Counted from the stretch's first letter, positions 11,386-24,010 are shown. The stretch is 64,000 nucleotides of DNA from Pycnopodia helianthoides (GCA_032158295.1 CM063258.1:16095703-16159702); one strand, 5' to 3'. Notes: a model not told the origin generated them from the sequence alone. A program made the numbers and translations.

Positions 11386-11570
11386 TCTTTCTCAAAGGCA
11401 AAAATAAATAAATAACCCAACTGAAACTAGTTTTCCTTTAAACTTAAAAATAAATATCTTAATAAGAATAATGAACAAATTTAAAGACAACAACATAAGC
11501 TTAGGATTTAGAATTTAGACACAATGATTCAAGAACTTCAGTTTTTCCATAAAAAATGTAATAACCTTCC

Positions 11571-11738
11571 AGGCCTGGAATTTCATCTTTGAGAGGGGCA
11601 AGGCCATTATCATTTTGCAAGGGGCACTGCCATTGGAAAATCTTAAAGTCTATGGGAAACTGTTGGAGGGGCACCAAGGCCAAGACCAGGGCAACATATA
11701 CCATGGCCATGGAGGCCATGGCCCCTGTTGCCATGTAC
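11571..11738 (+). repeat. Dispersed repeat 1, copy a
   Basis: The sequence 'aggcctggaatttcatcttt' is followed by 'cattttgcaaggggcact' and ends in a 'ccatggccatggaggccatgg' palindromic stretch (11702-11722). An inverted copy is at 56511-56676, and its first half recurs in every unit of the array at 25.9-29.9 kb. Short open frames here are chance. Confidence 0.7.
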
Positions 11739-12224
11739 TTCCATGTACTTCCATGCCCGGCCTTTATTATTTTGGGGAAAATACTAAAATATTCTCTGAT
11801 ACATGATGGAGTATAAATTAAATTTTCTACACAGTGATTAAATTTAGCCCAAGTGGATACAACCATCTCTACGTTACCCTTGATCCTATTGTTGGTTTAA
11901 ATATTTTTTATTTGTAGAAACCTTCTAGAGGTGATCCGAAGCTTGCTGTTTAGATTGCCTTTAGATATTCCCTTAGAATCCTAAACAGCATGTTTGTCAG
12001 TGAGGTAACAATGTAGATTGATTTATTATAAATTCTTGATATTTTGTATCAAACACCTGAGGGCTCAAATCTTTGGGGAAAATTCAAAAGAACTAGGGCT
12101 TGTTGCTCAAAATGTTTACTGTACCAGAGTACTTCCCGACTCAGTTTAAACATAAACTAATCTCATTTGAACTAGCACTAAGACTTGTAAGAGAAGATTT
12201 ATGTCTTTGTCTTAGATATGGGTA

Positions 12225-12619
12225 TTAAAGGGACATTACAGAATTGGTAAGAACAAAACTTGTGAAATATACTTTTTGATCACAGATTTACATAAAACTT
12301 ACACGGTCTAATGATGATGATAGTAGAAAACATCCCTTGAAATATTTCTGTCTGAAACGCCATATTTGATGAGAAATGAATAAACTAATTTTCCGATTGG
12401 AGTTTATCGCTCAGTGAGCGTTTTATTCATTTGTTGAATCTATATGATTTCATGCAAATGTATAATCAGGTTTTTCACTATTTTCTCGTGACCCAGATGG
12501 CCGATCGATCTCAAACTTCTACAGGTTTGTCAGTTTATGTATATGGTGGATTACATAAAGTGCTTACACTGCCAGCAACTGTTTTGTTAGCAAAAACCAA
12601 TTCTGTAATGTTCCTTTAA
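12225..12619 (+). mobile_element. TTAA-type MITE, family 2 copy a
   Basis: This roughly 395 bp element is bounded by TTAA with termini 'agggacattacagaattggt' and its complement 'accaattctgtaatgttcct'. Internal landmarks are 'tttatcgctcagtgagcg' and 'gatggccgatcgatctcaaa'. Four other copies lie in the window (20799, 36055, 51025, 54599). It is non-autonomous, and no transposase source is present. Confidence 0.9.
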
Positions 12620-13425
12620 GTATACTTCATTACTCAACAGAATGAAAAGGTAATTTTTCAGACTCAAAGTCAACGTTTGAACATAATGTGTTTTTGTTCA
12701 AGATATTACACAGTGAGAAATTATTAGTCAATTGAAAACACAAGACTTGTCTAGTCTTGAGTTTGCCGGCCTGACTCTTAAATCACTTGACTTTAGTCGT
12801 GCCTGCGGTCCAGTGTAAATTTGAAGCCCTGAATGCTATCCTCAAATAGGTTGAATCTGAAAATTATACTAAACCAATCTATTCCATGTTCAGTCACAGA
12901 CTCTTCAGTTGATTTGGGTGTTTTTTTTTCATTCAGATTTTTCCTTTAAAGTCATCTTTACAGACGACAAAAGATAACATCAAAAGAACCATGCATCATC
13001 AGCGCTTGTGTATCAAAAACAGACTTGTATTATTTTTATTTTATCTTCCTTTTATTCTCCTTTTTCTAAGCAAACCTCCGTCAAAAATCACTTTCCAAGC
13101 CCGGATTTACTTAAACATTTACAAAAGTGAACTCATACATAGTTCATGTATAGAACTCAGCTCAACGCTAAGCAGGGCTTAAAATAACTGCTGGAGCCGT
13201 CGCCAAGAATCCGCTAAACCCACACCTCAAGTCTGTCTGTCTAGTATTTTTCTAAAAATACGCATAAGCCTATTTAATCCCGCCTTAAAGTATTAATAAG
13301 AGACGGACTTACGTTTTAATCTTTTATAGAAGATATTTCTGGTCCAGTGACATGTCTGAACTATGCCCACTTTGGTGTAGTAAAGATTTTGTTGAAATTT
13401 AAGCCCTGAAAATGTTCATTTAGAC

Positions 13426-13600
13426 AAGCAGATACTCGTTCTCAATTTAAAACACATTTCAAAAACATCTTTTTTCGAGAATCATAGCTCCGGCCTTGGG
13501 TTGTTTGTTGTGTACGGCAGAGTTCTTGTTTTTGCGCCAGGAGTGTCATCCTCGACAGACATGGCGCACTAGAAATGTTCAATATTATTATTATTTAAAA
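13426..13600 (+). pseudogene. LINE 3' tail fragment
   Basis: A short frame (RQADTRSQFKTHFKNIFFRE then stop) resembles the extreme C-terminus of RTE/CR1-like polymerases. About 100 bases of 3' UTR follow, ending in an ATT microsatellite (about 13583-13599). It is a 5'-truncated insertion in the last intron. Confidence 0.45.
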
Positions 13601-13659
13601 TAATAAAAAGTCAAGTTTATTTTATTCCTAAATAAAAAAAATTCTGAGGTGTCAGATTC

Positions 13660-13996
13660 TTAAAGGCACAGTGCATGTTTGGGAATTGGAGCCTACTGAT
13701 TGTGTTAATCCTATAAACATACAATAAAACTAACATGTGAAAATTTCACTTCAAAAGGTGGTCGCGTTTTTGAGATATCACCGAAAAACCGAAGCCAAAA
13801 TTTCCACGCAGGAAGAATATTCCCCCTCAGATTCACATTTTGGGGAATAAAAAGTGATATATTTTCCATAACCGTAGTACTTCGAAGTTAAAAGTTTCTC
13901 AAAATTCGTTATACTACCTAAAGCTGCTGTACTTCTGACCAAGTAAGTTTTTATTGCCATTCATTTTCAGATTCATTACCAAATGTGTACTATTTA
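13660..13996 (+). mobile_element. TTAA-type MITE, family 3 copy
   Basis: TTAA bounds both ends. The left terminus is 'aggcacagtgcatgtttggg' and the right terminus reads back as 'atagtacacatttggtaatg'. A partial relative lies near 22060-22160, sharing 'ggt', 'gcgtttttgagatatc' and 'tccacgcaggaa'. It ends 50 bases before the last coding exon, so it lies next to the 3' splice site. Confidence 0.7.
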
Positions 13997-14046
13997 AGGA
14001 AATGACTTTAAAATAGTCTGTCTGTTTTTTCTTTTGCTCTTTACAG

Positions 14047-14082
14047 GGGGTTGATCTACCTGAGGATGACGAGGTTACATAG
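14047..14082 (+). CDS. Unrecognised protein, terminal coding exon
   Basis: After the acceptor 'tttgctctttacag' the frame from 3819 continues in phase 0 as GVDLPEDDEVT and then TAG. The product therefore ends LDEKIERGVDLPEDDEVT, an acidic tail after a predicted helix. Only the last 54 residues of the protein are in the window. The exon is preceded by a MITE whose end is 50 bases upstream, so the branch point and polypyrimidine tract are confined to that gap. I cannot name the family. Confidence 0.75.
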   Translation, partial: GVDLPEDDEVT

Positions 14083-14441
14083 CCCATGGCTTCCCCCATG
14101 ACTCTAGAACTGTATGGAGTCTGGGTATAAGACTATATATATTATATATCACATCTGTTGTCAGATGTACATACTGAATGACTGAATGCCTTAGTTGGCC
14201 AGCAAACTATACGAAGAAGGAACCAATACCAGACGTTTTGGAGTTCAACCCAGTCTTGCACAACACTACTTCGATTCCTAGATCTGATAGGATTATTGAA
14301 GCCAGTATCCCCAGAATTTCTACTTCTATATTTATTTTTGATTTGCTGCAATCTGAAAGCTACTGGAGTTCCAAGTGACTGTGTTTGAATTTGATGAAAA
14401 GACTTCGGGGAAGCTTCTAATAAGACCATCAAAATAAAACA
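14083..14441 (+). other. Probable 3' UTR with polyadenylation signal
   Basis: The sequence following the stop is less repetitive than the introns. It contains AATAAA at 14433-14438, a reasonable polyadenylation signal. A longer UTR is possible, since the unique sequence continues to about 16.5 kb with further AATAAA signals (for example near 16530). Confidence 0.45.
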
Positions 14442-15560
14442 TCTCCTCTGCTTTAGTCCACATCAGCTGATCATCGAGTTCTGAAACCATGGATACGTAT
14501 CAAGCACTCCACAGTTTCCTCTGTGTGTCATCGGCCATGGTCATACGAAGATCAGAAGCTTGTACACAGTTTCTTCATCTCCTGTTTGATTAAAGGACAG
14601 CATTAGAATCTTCAGGCCTTCCATTGTAGAGAAACACCAGATTCTTCAACTGTAGGCCCTACACCGAGAAGGTCTCTTGTAAAAATCTATCAGCCGCAAT
14701 GTCACCTCATTCAGAACGAATTCATAATCGGTATTTCCCGGAAAATCGGATTCAGCTAAAAGTGCATGTTTTTAGAGATAAGTCGTCTTTGCAATGAGTT
14801 GTTCCGCTTAATTTATTCGACATGGAATCTTCAGAACAAGTTGAACCGTCATAGTAGAATGCATGAAAGTGCACTGGTCACTTAAGGAATACATTCAGTC
14901 GTAATACAAGCCTATAGAAGTTTATGATCTCAAGATGAGCCATCAATCCCTCGAACCCCATCACTGAATTTACGAGGCAAGTCTATCCAAGACGTTAGGT
15001 AGCTGAGATGAAGGAAATCGATTAGAGAGCAGTCGAGCAAGACGGCATCAATGTAAACAGATGCTCCCCCAGGTCATCCATCTAGAAAGACAAGATTGTC
15101 ACCTCATGGATGAGGAATATAGAGAGTATTTAGTATCTTTCAGAGCCGCATGAGCCGGTTTGACATCTACATGTAGCAAGGAGCAAATTCTACGGATAGT
15201 CAGAGGCAGTGTCTGGATTTGTGGCTATGGCTGCGGCTGGATGGACGCGCACTGAAGTGTACGATGTCCGTAGCAACACCCTTAGCAACAGTCGTAGCTG
15301 TAGCCGTAACCGTCAATTTGGATACCGCCTTAGCATAAGTAGCTCAACAATGGAACTCATATTTGCTAAGCAGATTTATTTGTTAAGCATAATAGTGAGT
15401 ATTATTGTTGGGTATACATCTCACCTAAATGATCATTATTTTAGGCAGGGAATTCTACCTCCATGTTGAGTACTGTTAAAAAGAGCTCCAACTTTAAAAG
15501 GAATTGTTCATCCATGAACTGTACAAATTTTTTCCTCAAAGCCAGTAATGTTATTCAAGC
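14442..15560. other. Unique non-coding sequence, possible extended 3' UTR
   Basis: No open frame with domain content is seen. The region is relatively unique and contains a diverged copy of dispersed repeat 2 (15215-15345). It may be extended UTR or intergenic. Confidence 0.35.
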
Positions 15561-15565
15561 ACCCA

Positions 15566-15727
15566 AACAGGCAAGCAGACAGGCAAGCTGGCAGGTAAGC
15601 AAGCAGGCAAGCAAGCAAGCAGGCAAGCAAGCAAGCAGGCAAGCAAGCAGGCAAGCAAGCAGGCAAGCAAGCAGGCAGGCAAGCAGGCAGGTAAGCAAGC
15701 AGGCAAGCAAGCAGGCAAGCAGGCAAG
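15566..15727 (+). repeat. Tetranucleotide microsatellite (CAGG/CAAG mixed)
   Basis: About 160 bases are built from 'caggcaag' and 'caagcaag' steps. All frames on both strands are open, giving Gln/Ala/Ser/Lys- or Leu/Pro/Ala/Cys-rich peptides that are artefacts of the repeat. Confidence 0.95.
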
Positions 15728-15729
15728 GC

Positions 15730-17350
15730 CTCGAGTAGTCACATATTCATACTTATAATCGAGATAAGAAGTGAAGTTAAACACTAGATTGAAGTTTCAC
15801 CTCATTGCTTAGACAATATATTACTAACAACTTCAGAAACTCAATGAGCAAGAAATAACAATCACAACTGAAGAAAACTGCAGTCTTTAATCTTAGCTCA
15901 TCCCAAGTAGAGAATTCAAAAACATCATGGAATGAAAACCTTGACATTTCAAGCTGTCAAAGATAGATCAGTTGACCCTGATTTCTCGTCATTAAACCCA
16001 ATGATCTGCATCAGGGCATCTCAGATTCATCCTTGGTCTTGTTTTGTATTGTTACTCGGATTCAGTATAGTTCCATCAGATTCTCAGTGACTGAAAAGTT
16101 GTACAACTGTAGCAAAAGTCGTTTAGACATCGCCTTAACAATTCATGAGAAAAGTTTGCTGGTTTCTCAAGACATATACAGTTGACAGTCACTTGTAAAT
16201 GGTTGGGTAAGAATGAAATTCCCGCCATGGGTTCAGATCTCACCTGAGTTGCTGTTGGGTTGTTGTTGTTGTCACAGGACTTGGCAAGAATTAGGTACAG
16301 TATTTATGACACATGATGTATGGATAAACCTAAATTATATTGTAATAAATCACTGATAATTATAAGATTTTTATAAGCATATTCCGTACATCATGTTCAT
16401 TGTACTGCCTTGAACTTTACTACATCTCAGCGACGAAGCACGAACGATTTAAGTCCACAAATAAAACTTGTGTCTCTTAGGACTGTAGCCTTGTGAGAGG
16501 ATTTTTACCTCATCATTTCCACTTCACAAGAATAAAATGAAGTCGTGTTTGAGTTCAGGCTTCATTAAACACAAGAGTTACTCTCTTGTAAACTCATCAA
16601 GTGATGGTCAACTGATGAAACCTTCCCTGCATCAAGAACTTTCATTCTGGCTTGAATCTTGAATTATCCCAAGCGTGTCATAAGAAGCTGTGGAACTAAT
16701 CTAATCTGATGTAGACGATATAAATAGACCTCTGGGATTAAAGCTTATTAGTTTTTATTGGGTTTCACTATGGAGGATTTGCTTGGTGGTGTCGCTGTAA
16801 TAAAACGCAGGGTGATGAGAGAGTTCAAACATGATTCGTAATAGGTGTTCATGCATATTTTGTAAGATCCCCACAAACTTATGAATATTCAAACCCTTAT
16901 TTACATGATTATTCACACAAACCAAAACTGGGGGAGGATATAATAAACAGCTTGGGTCTGACGAATCCTCTCCAATTAATTGAGTTAAACAAAAATGTTA
17001 CCCTACTGGTAACAAATGGTTCTCTTCCAAATTGGATGTCGGAATTAAATATTGGATCATCCATTTTCAATTCTCCTTTCCAATCCGAAGATGTATTGCA
17101 TGCCGAGAACGCGTTCTCTTTTTTTAGACATTATTTATTTTGTACTAAAACGTCGATGAAGTAAAATTTCGAAATGTAATTCCGTCCATGTCATGTACAG
17201 TTGTATCATATATACCAAAAGCAGATGTATAAATAAGTTTGAGGAAGACTTTTTAATAAGTACTGTAGATATTTCTGTGCTGTGTTTTTTTTTTTTTTTT
17301 TTGTTGTTGAAAGGTTTATTTAATGTGTGCGCAGCTGTTTGAGGGTTTTC
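15730..17350. other. No supported gene
   Basis: This is AT-rich sequence with several AATAAA motifs. The plus frame 16952-17164 has no recognised motif and no convincing splice sites. A T-run lies at 17287-17302. Confidence 0.4.
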
Positions 17351-17390
17351 CCAAGGATTAATTTATATCAGCAATGTTTGCAGGGTGACT

Positions 17391-17489
17391 TCTCTGTGGT
17401 TGGTCGGTGCAAGTTTAAATCATCAAAAATTGAGTTATTTCAGAAGCGAAGTATAAGTGATGAAGTATTTGTCAAATGTATGTAATTTA
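17391..17489 (+). CDS. Weak candidate internal exon
   Basis: An acceptor-like 'agcaatgtttgcag' is followed by an open stretch reading GDFSVVGRCKFKSSKIELFQ and onward to a possible donor 'gtatgt'. No matching neighbour exon in phase was found. It may be chance. Confidence 0.15.
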
Positions 17490-18022
17490 TACACATTTCA
17501 AAAGTTGCTAAGCGATCTACATTCTGCACATAGCTGGCATGTAGGTGCTTGTCATTATTTTAGGACTTTTATCCTTGACATCAATATGTATTCAATTTGG
17601 AACAAATTGAATACATATTGTTGAAACAAAATGAAAAAAGCAGAACAATAATATTCTCCACAAGAACAAGGGAAAACTGTTTGGAGGTGTATAGATTTTA
17701 TGTTAATTATTTGCCAGTTCAAACAAATCCTACGTAAATATTTGGTAGTTCTCATGTGAGATGGAATTAGCATATTGAATAATTGATAGGCCAGAGGGTT
17801 CTTGAAAACTGTCTGCCACAATTTGAATGTCTTCAGCATTTCCATGGCAACAGCAGTAGTGATTTTGGAAACAATCTATTATCAAGTCTGACACACTTGC
17901 CTATTATTATTATTATAATTAAGATCTACCGCAAAATATTGCCAGAAATTGTTTTTGTTATTTTAATAATTATCAACAGAACATTTTGAACAACTTTTTT
18001 TTCTCCTTTAAATTCTTTACAG

Positions 18023-18080
18023 ATTAATATTCCTTACAATGGAGTCGAGAAAGGATTTCAGAAAATCCTCAAAGATTGAA
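18023..18080 (+). CDS. Weak candidate terminal exon
   Basis: A good acceptor (T-rich tract, then 'ttctttacag') precedes an open stretch INIPYNGVEKGFQKILKD and then TGA. The peptide looks protein-like, but no upstream exon in matching phase was found and I do not recognise it. Confidence 0.25.
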
Positions 18081-18089
18081 TACTAATTT

Positions 18090-20320
18090 TTTAATTAACA
18101 TAAAGTGTGGAGGTGATGGAATTTAAATTTATTGAAATGCATTGTTTTTACAGTCTTGATTCTTCCTAGGTTTTCTTACATTTTTTTCACTGGAATAAAA
18201 AAACAAAAACAATTTCTGGTCCTTCATCAGATTATCAGGTAGTGTTTTCAGAATTATATTAATAATGACTTCTCCATACAATAATAACATTTGCATGTGC
18301 CACAGTCAATATGTATTTTATTTTTTAAAACAAATTAAGTGATGCACTGTTAATTAAGATTTTTCATTCAAAATGTTGGTTTGTTAATTTGTAATTAAAT
18401 TTTAAGTGAAACTTGCCGGGGGTAATTAACATGAATTTTAGAGTCAATTGTATGCATATATTACCAGCTAATGAATACTGATGGGAGATTGCTGCAGTGA
18501 TTTTTTGAAGATTTTTGTCTCCTGTTTTTTCTTCTTCGGGATTCTGGTCTAATTTAATAGTTATAAAACATGTAATGTTACTCAGGTTTTGGGGGTTGGT
18601 TTTTTACAGAACATGTTTCTGAAACTTTCACAGGTTAAATCTGCAGCCCAAACTGAGGAATTCCTAAAGAAAAATTTAGCAGAATAAGTTTTAAAATTGC
18701 GCTTTATAAAAAATCATGACACTATAATTTTACAGATCAGTACACCTACTGGATGTATCGTTATACATGTAACAACCAGTGAATAGATTTTGTTTCCCTA
18801 TCATGACAAGGGATGTATTTACTGCTAGAAATTATAGACTAGCCCCTAATCCTTCCTGTACTCTAAAAGATTTTTGAAACAGGAGTTAAAAGAAGCCCAA
18901 ATATAATCATAAACAATATGAAAGACAACCTGCTTGAATGCTACTATGGATGTAATGGAAGCTAAGTATTTTGCAAAATGCAATCGATTTCTTAAAAAAA
19001 ATTACACTTAATTAGGATGACATCGATTTGTATTGGATTAATATATTACACGCAACTGATCACAACGTATTATTTATTTTGTAAGTTTTCCTTCAAGTTC
19101 ACAAGTGAGCTCTGCTTCACAGAATGGTATTTTGTTTATAAAATACCTTTGAACTCGCTAGTATACAAAATAATTATATTACAAGCAGATTTACATTTAA
19201 GCTGTAATTAAACACAAGTTTCTTTGACTTGAAATTTGAGATGGTTACAAGTGCAGAATAGTTGGATCTTTGCAGCAAGACAAAACACTTTCCAAAGAAT
19301 ATGAAACAAGGTACTGCTCTGCAATGTACATTTATTTGGTACAAAATCATAAAATACAACTTCTCCAGGATTTGTTTTGTGTTAGTAGCACACACAGAAT
19401 GTGAGAAACGGTGTTTTATATGTTTGATTGTCTTGTGTTGTTAAACATTTCACAACTTAATTGTACACCACTTATTTGTTCAAGTTGAAGGGGCACTGTT
19501 ATCATGATCAAAGCAGGCTTGTGGCTGTACATGGAATTATGAACTCTCAACCAGTTACTGCACGCGCACGCGCACACCCCAGTGATACGATACGGAGGGC
19601 GCACGTGCAGTAATTGGGTGTGAGTACTTAGTTAGCCATGTACAGTCAGAGGCCTGCTTTGCTTCATGACGGTAGTACCCCTTTAATTGCATTATTTCTG
19701 TTGTTAAATACTTCAAGATATTGTGCAACTTGTAGTAGTATGACAAATTTTGTATATTATGTTGAAATTGCTTTAAGAATTGTAGATGGAGTAACGTTAT
19801 TGAGAAATTCATGGCTTACTGGTGGTAATTTTAAAATATTTTTAAAGAGTTTAAAATAATTTTAACTAATTTGTTGAGTGGCTGAAAGAATTGAGTATGA
19901 AGCCTTTTCCCTTAAATTGTACAAAATGAGTTCCATAAAAATCCTCGCAAGTTTCTCAAAATGTTAGTAAACTGATATTGGAAAATTGTTTGCAAATCAT
20001 TAACAATATTTTTTATAAAATCGATTGTGCAACTGAGTGTTCAAGAATTACCGCTTGCCGTTTTTTGTTATAACTTGAATTAACTTACATTTGTAGTATG
20101 TAGCAAACACTGGTAAGGCTCGCAACCCTTTTAATTATAGCTAAAATTACATCAAACATCAAGGAATGAACAGCTTGTAATAACTAAAATTACATGAACA
20201 ATGATAAGGATTGAACAGCAAGGCTTACTCATTGTAAATGGAACATCGGAAGAAATGGACAGCAAGGCTGTAATTTTGGCTAAAATTACGTTAAACGTCA
20301 AAAGGGGTGAACAGCAAGGC
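18090..20320. other. Intergenic, no supported gene
   Basis: This is AT-rich sequence with long runs of A and T. Around 20100-20320 there are several short tandem-like 'gaacagcaaggctt' and 'ggctaaaattac' motifs that continue on the far side of the two MITEs (to about 21280). This indicates that a low-copy tandem repeat was interrupted by the MITE insertions. Confidence 0.4.
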
Positions 20321-20681
20321 TTAAAGGCACTGGACACTATTGGTAATTACTCAACATAATTGAAAGCATAAAAACTTACTTGGTAACGAGCAATGGAGAG
20401 CTGTTGAAAGTATAAAACATTGTGATAAACGGCTCCTTCTGAAGTAACGTAGTTTTTGAGAAAGAAGTAATTTCTCAGTAAAATATTTGGAATTGACAAG
20501 CATCTGAAAGCACACAACTTCGTGTGACAAGGGTGTTTTTTCTTCCATTATTATCTCGCAACTTCGACGAACAATTGAGTTCAAATTTTCACAGGTTTGT
20601 TATTTTGTGCATATTATGTTGAGATACACCAAGTGAGAAGACTGGTCTTTGACAATTACCAAAAGTGTCCAGTGTCTTTAA
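20321..20681 (+). mobile_element. TTAA-type MITE, family 1 copy c
   Basis: This 361 bp element is bounded by TTAA. The left end is 'aggcactggacactattggt' and the right end is the inverted 'accaaaagtgtccagtgtct'. The full interior is conserved with the copy at 63162, except for a hairpin insertion found only there. Confidence 0.9.
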
Positions 20682-20798
20682 CCCCTTCTTATGTTGGCTA
20701 AAACGTAAAGTGTCAAAAAGAGTGAACAGCTAGGCCTAACTAACCCATTCATTTTGGCTAAAAATTACATAAAACGTCAATAGGAATGAACGCAATGC

Positions 20799-21198
20799 TT
20801 AAAGGAACATTACAGAATTGTTTGTTGCTAACAAAACAGTTGCTGACAGTGTAAACACTTTAGGCAATCCACCATATACATAAACTGACAAACCTGTAGA
20901 AGTTTGAGATCGATCGGCCATCTGGGTCACGAGAAAATAGTGAAAAACCGATTACACATTTTGCATGAAATCATATAGATTCAACAAATGAATAAAACGC
21001 TCACTGAGCGATAAACTCCAATCGGAAAATTAGTTTATTCATTTCTGAAAAAAATATGACATTTCAGACAGAAATACTTCAAGGGATGTTTTCCGTACTG
21101 TCATCATCATTAGACCGTGTAAGTTTTGTGTAAATCTGTGATCAAAAAGTATATTTTACAAGTTTTTTTTTCTTACCAATTCTGTAATGTTCCTTTAA
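20799..21198 (-). mobile_element. TTAA-type MITE, family 2 copy b
   Basis: This 400 bp copy is bounded by TTAA and inverted relative to the copy at 12225. It contains 'cgctcactgagcgataaact' and 'gatcgatcggccatctgggt'. It is inserted in the same short tandem-repeat region as the family 1 copy at 20321. Confidence 0.9.
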
Positions 21199-22059
21199 CC
21201 CTTGTAATTTTGGCTCCTTTTACAAGAAACGTCAAAAGGAATGAACAGCAAGGCTTGTAATTTTGGCTAAATTTACATCTGGGTTCGTACCCTTCCTACC
21301 TCCATAATTCCTTGACTTTACATGACCTTTACAACAAGCATTCCATTACCTTTTTTCCTATTACTGACGGCACCGACGGCAATTTGTCGTCAGTGGCCCG
21401 TGCCAGTGCCGCATGCGCAATGCCCCCCAAATCACTGACAATTCACGGCAATATCCAACTGCCGTCGGTGGCCTTCAGAAAAATTGTAACTTGCATTTGT
21501 CCCGTTACACTTTTACGGGGTTTGGATAACCGAAAATTTCACTAAAATGATGCTCGAAACGCAGACCTCATTGCGATCACAATGTACACAATCGTCGCAA
21601 CGGACAATCCATCCGTGCGACACATACACACAAGCTGTCACAACGTTTCAAACTAGTCTTGGTTATCGCGTTAAAAGAAACATTGAACGCTAGAGGGCGT
21701 TTCAGCCTGTGTCTGACGCCCTGCCCGGTGTGATTCTGTGTCTCTCCCCCCCCCCCGAGATTCTTCCCCCACCCCACCCCCATACGGCGCATTGTTTACG
21801 AGCTTCTTCTGACAGCGCCCTCTTTTGAATTGTCATCCTTCATCCCATGTTAATTTCCTACATGGGGGACAGAATCTTCGGGGACAGATTTCCCTATGAC
21901 ACCCTCCCCCAACACCACCAAAAGGTCACAGTTGCTAGGAACAAATAAGCCAACTTCCATGGTGTGACAAATAAAGGCAAAGTATACTTCTTTGGGTTTT
22001 GGAACTGTTCGATTGTTTTAATCCTGTATACAATGATACAATGATACAGATACAATGAA

Positions 22060-22160
22060 AGTTAAAACCAAATTGTGCAAATTTTATTTCAAAAGGTGGA
22101 AGCGTTTTTGAGATATCGCCAAAAACCTGAAGCGGTTAAGGTGTCCACGCAGGAACCAAT
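22060..22160 (+). mobile_element. Partial MITE, family 3
   Basis: The block 'caaaaggtggaagcgttttt' and 'gagatatcgcc' through 'tccacgcaggaa' matches the element at 13660. The termini are not recognisable. Confidence 0.5.
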
Positions 22161-22901
22161 AATCTGTAATTGGATCGAACGAATACACAAACATTTCATG
22201 CAGAAATGTTTCTCAGAAAGAAATGGTTTTGAATCCCTCTCTCTTATCTCAACATTCGCGCATTCACCCCTGGGAACGAGGCTGCATCCACCTGGGATGA
22301 AGGAAAGCGCCATCTTGGACTTTTGTTTGTTAAGTTGTTCGCGCAATTTCTCCAATAATGCGAGTTATATAACCAAATTATGAAGCTGAACCACGAACCA
22401 CAACCATGCGCGTTTTTCAGTAACTGGTTCCCTGTTTCTCAGCAGATTTGTTAATATTAAAAGTGTTGGAACCAGTGATTCGGTTTGTCTCTTTTCTGTG
22501 TTGTTTTCTCTTAGTTATGATGAGAATCATGAATATTGATGTTCAATACTAGTTCACTGATGATTCACATAAAGTGTGTGTGACTAGACTGTGCATAATA
22601 ATTTCGGTTCCCAACCAAGTTGTAGGCCTAAGTGAATCTAAATCGATCACATTTTAATTTCCCATCACCCCCATTTCTAAACAGTGTTCCCTACTTCTCA
22701 GTCAAAAGTAAGATATGTTCATTAACGGGTGGGTGGTATCAGGCAAAAATCTCTGGTGCCATGTCTTCCATTCTCTTCGAGGGGTATTGTTTTTTCAGCA
22801 AAGTCATGTCGTCCACCAACCAGAATCCCTCCGGGTTGGCACTGGTCTAACAATTAAGCGAGTGCGCCTCATTTATTTTGTGAGTAAATAGCTCCGGATC
22901 A

Positions 22902-22936
22902 CCCCCCCCCCCCCCCCACCACCACCACCACCACCC
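22902..22936 (+). repeat. Poly-C followed by CCA microsatellite
   Basis: A C16 run is followed by ACC repeats. It is simple sequence. Confidence 0.9.
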
Positions 22937-23149
22937 CCTAAACAAAAAGGTCGAGTCTATTACCAAAGATGGTTATAAACTGAGCCAAACGTCTCTTCAG
23001 TCCTTTGTTATGTAAATAGGAAATCCAGGGACGTGTGGAATCCAGGGACGTGTGACAAGGCGTGACTTGAAGAAAGCTCAGTTGGAGCAGGCGGTCGACG
23101 CCCGTTCGTGCGTGTGAGGTGCGCCATGTATAGCCTGTGAAGAAAACAA

Positions 23150-24010
23150 CTATTACTTTTATAAGTCTCTGTGCCTTTTCTCCCAACAAACTTGGGTTTT
23201 CGCCGCATTTCCGAGAGTTACTGCCAACAAATACGACGGTGAGTTGACAATTTTCTTGTCTAAAGAATTATAGTAAAGAAAATGATTGTTATCTGCATAG
23301 TTTAAAGAAATTTGGGGCGTTTTGTGCACAGGCGCCGAGTTTAAAATCCTCACGTGTTGGTTTCCGAGTGTTTTCTGTACTGTAGTGTAGTTTCAGTCCC
23401 GACGCCATCATTGAAAATTCACAAAAACTAGTCATCTCAAAAACTCACAGAAGGTACAAGTAAAACTGAAATTCTTTAAAATGTTAAACCTTATTAAATA
23501 GGAAACTTATCTACCGAAGTGCAAGTTGTGTTTTCACAAGTACAACAATGTAAAGCACACGGCGACATACTTCTAGAAACTATTAAGGTGGGAGCCTTAG
23601 CCCTAGGAGTGTAACATTTTGGGCCTCCTTAACGCTATACGTTTTCAAAATGGTCGTCAATAATTTCAGTTTCCTTTGTACTACATAGCTAAAACTTTCC
23701 CATCACACTAATAAATATACATTCACGATGCTTGTGAGGCCCTTTTGTTGAGTTACATGCAAAAACATTTTAAAAAAAATGAAATTTACCACGCAATACT
23801 CGCAGTTGTTTTGCTCTTCATTGCGGCACTCACGCGGCGTTCACGCATTGCGCAAAAATTAAGACTGCGCGGTGTGCGCGGAGCCTAAAGACAGCGCGGT
23901 GTGCGCCAGGCATTGATCTACATTATACTGACTGGATAGGACTGTTATGGCTGGCTAAGCGCGTAGTCGCTGAACGGTGTATTTGCGTGAAAGCACGCAA
24001 GCGCGGCGGT
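23150..24010. repeat. Dispersed GC-rich repeat, copy a
   Basis: This region shares long stretches with 49340-50210, though the order differs. Shared blocks include 'gctatacgttttcaaaatgg', 'tacattcacgatgct', 'ccacgcaatactcgc' and CpG-rich 'gcgcggtgtgcgcggagcc'. The block 'aattttcttgtctaaag' is also shared, in inverted form in the other copy. An inverted match to the CpG-rich part occurs at 25118-25195. It is probably a mobile element or segmental duplication containing the THAP exon nearby. Confidence 0.55.

Noticed and set aside
15463..15784. Open frames on both strands rich in Gln/Ala/Lys/Ser or Leu/Pro/Cys
   Set aside because: They come from the CAGG/CAAG microsatellite and have no start context or flanking domain.
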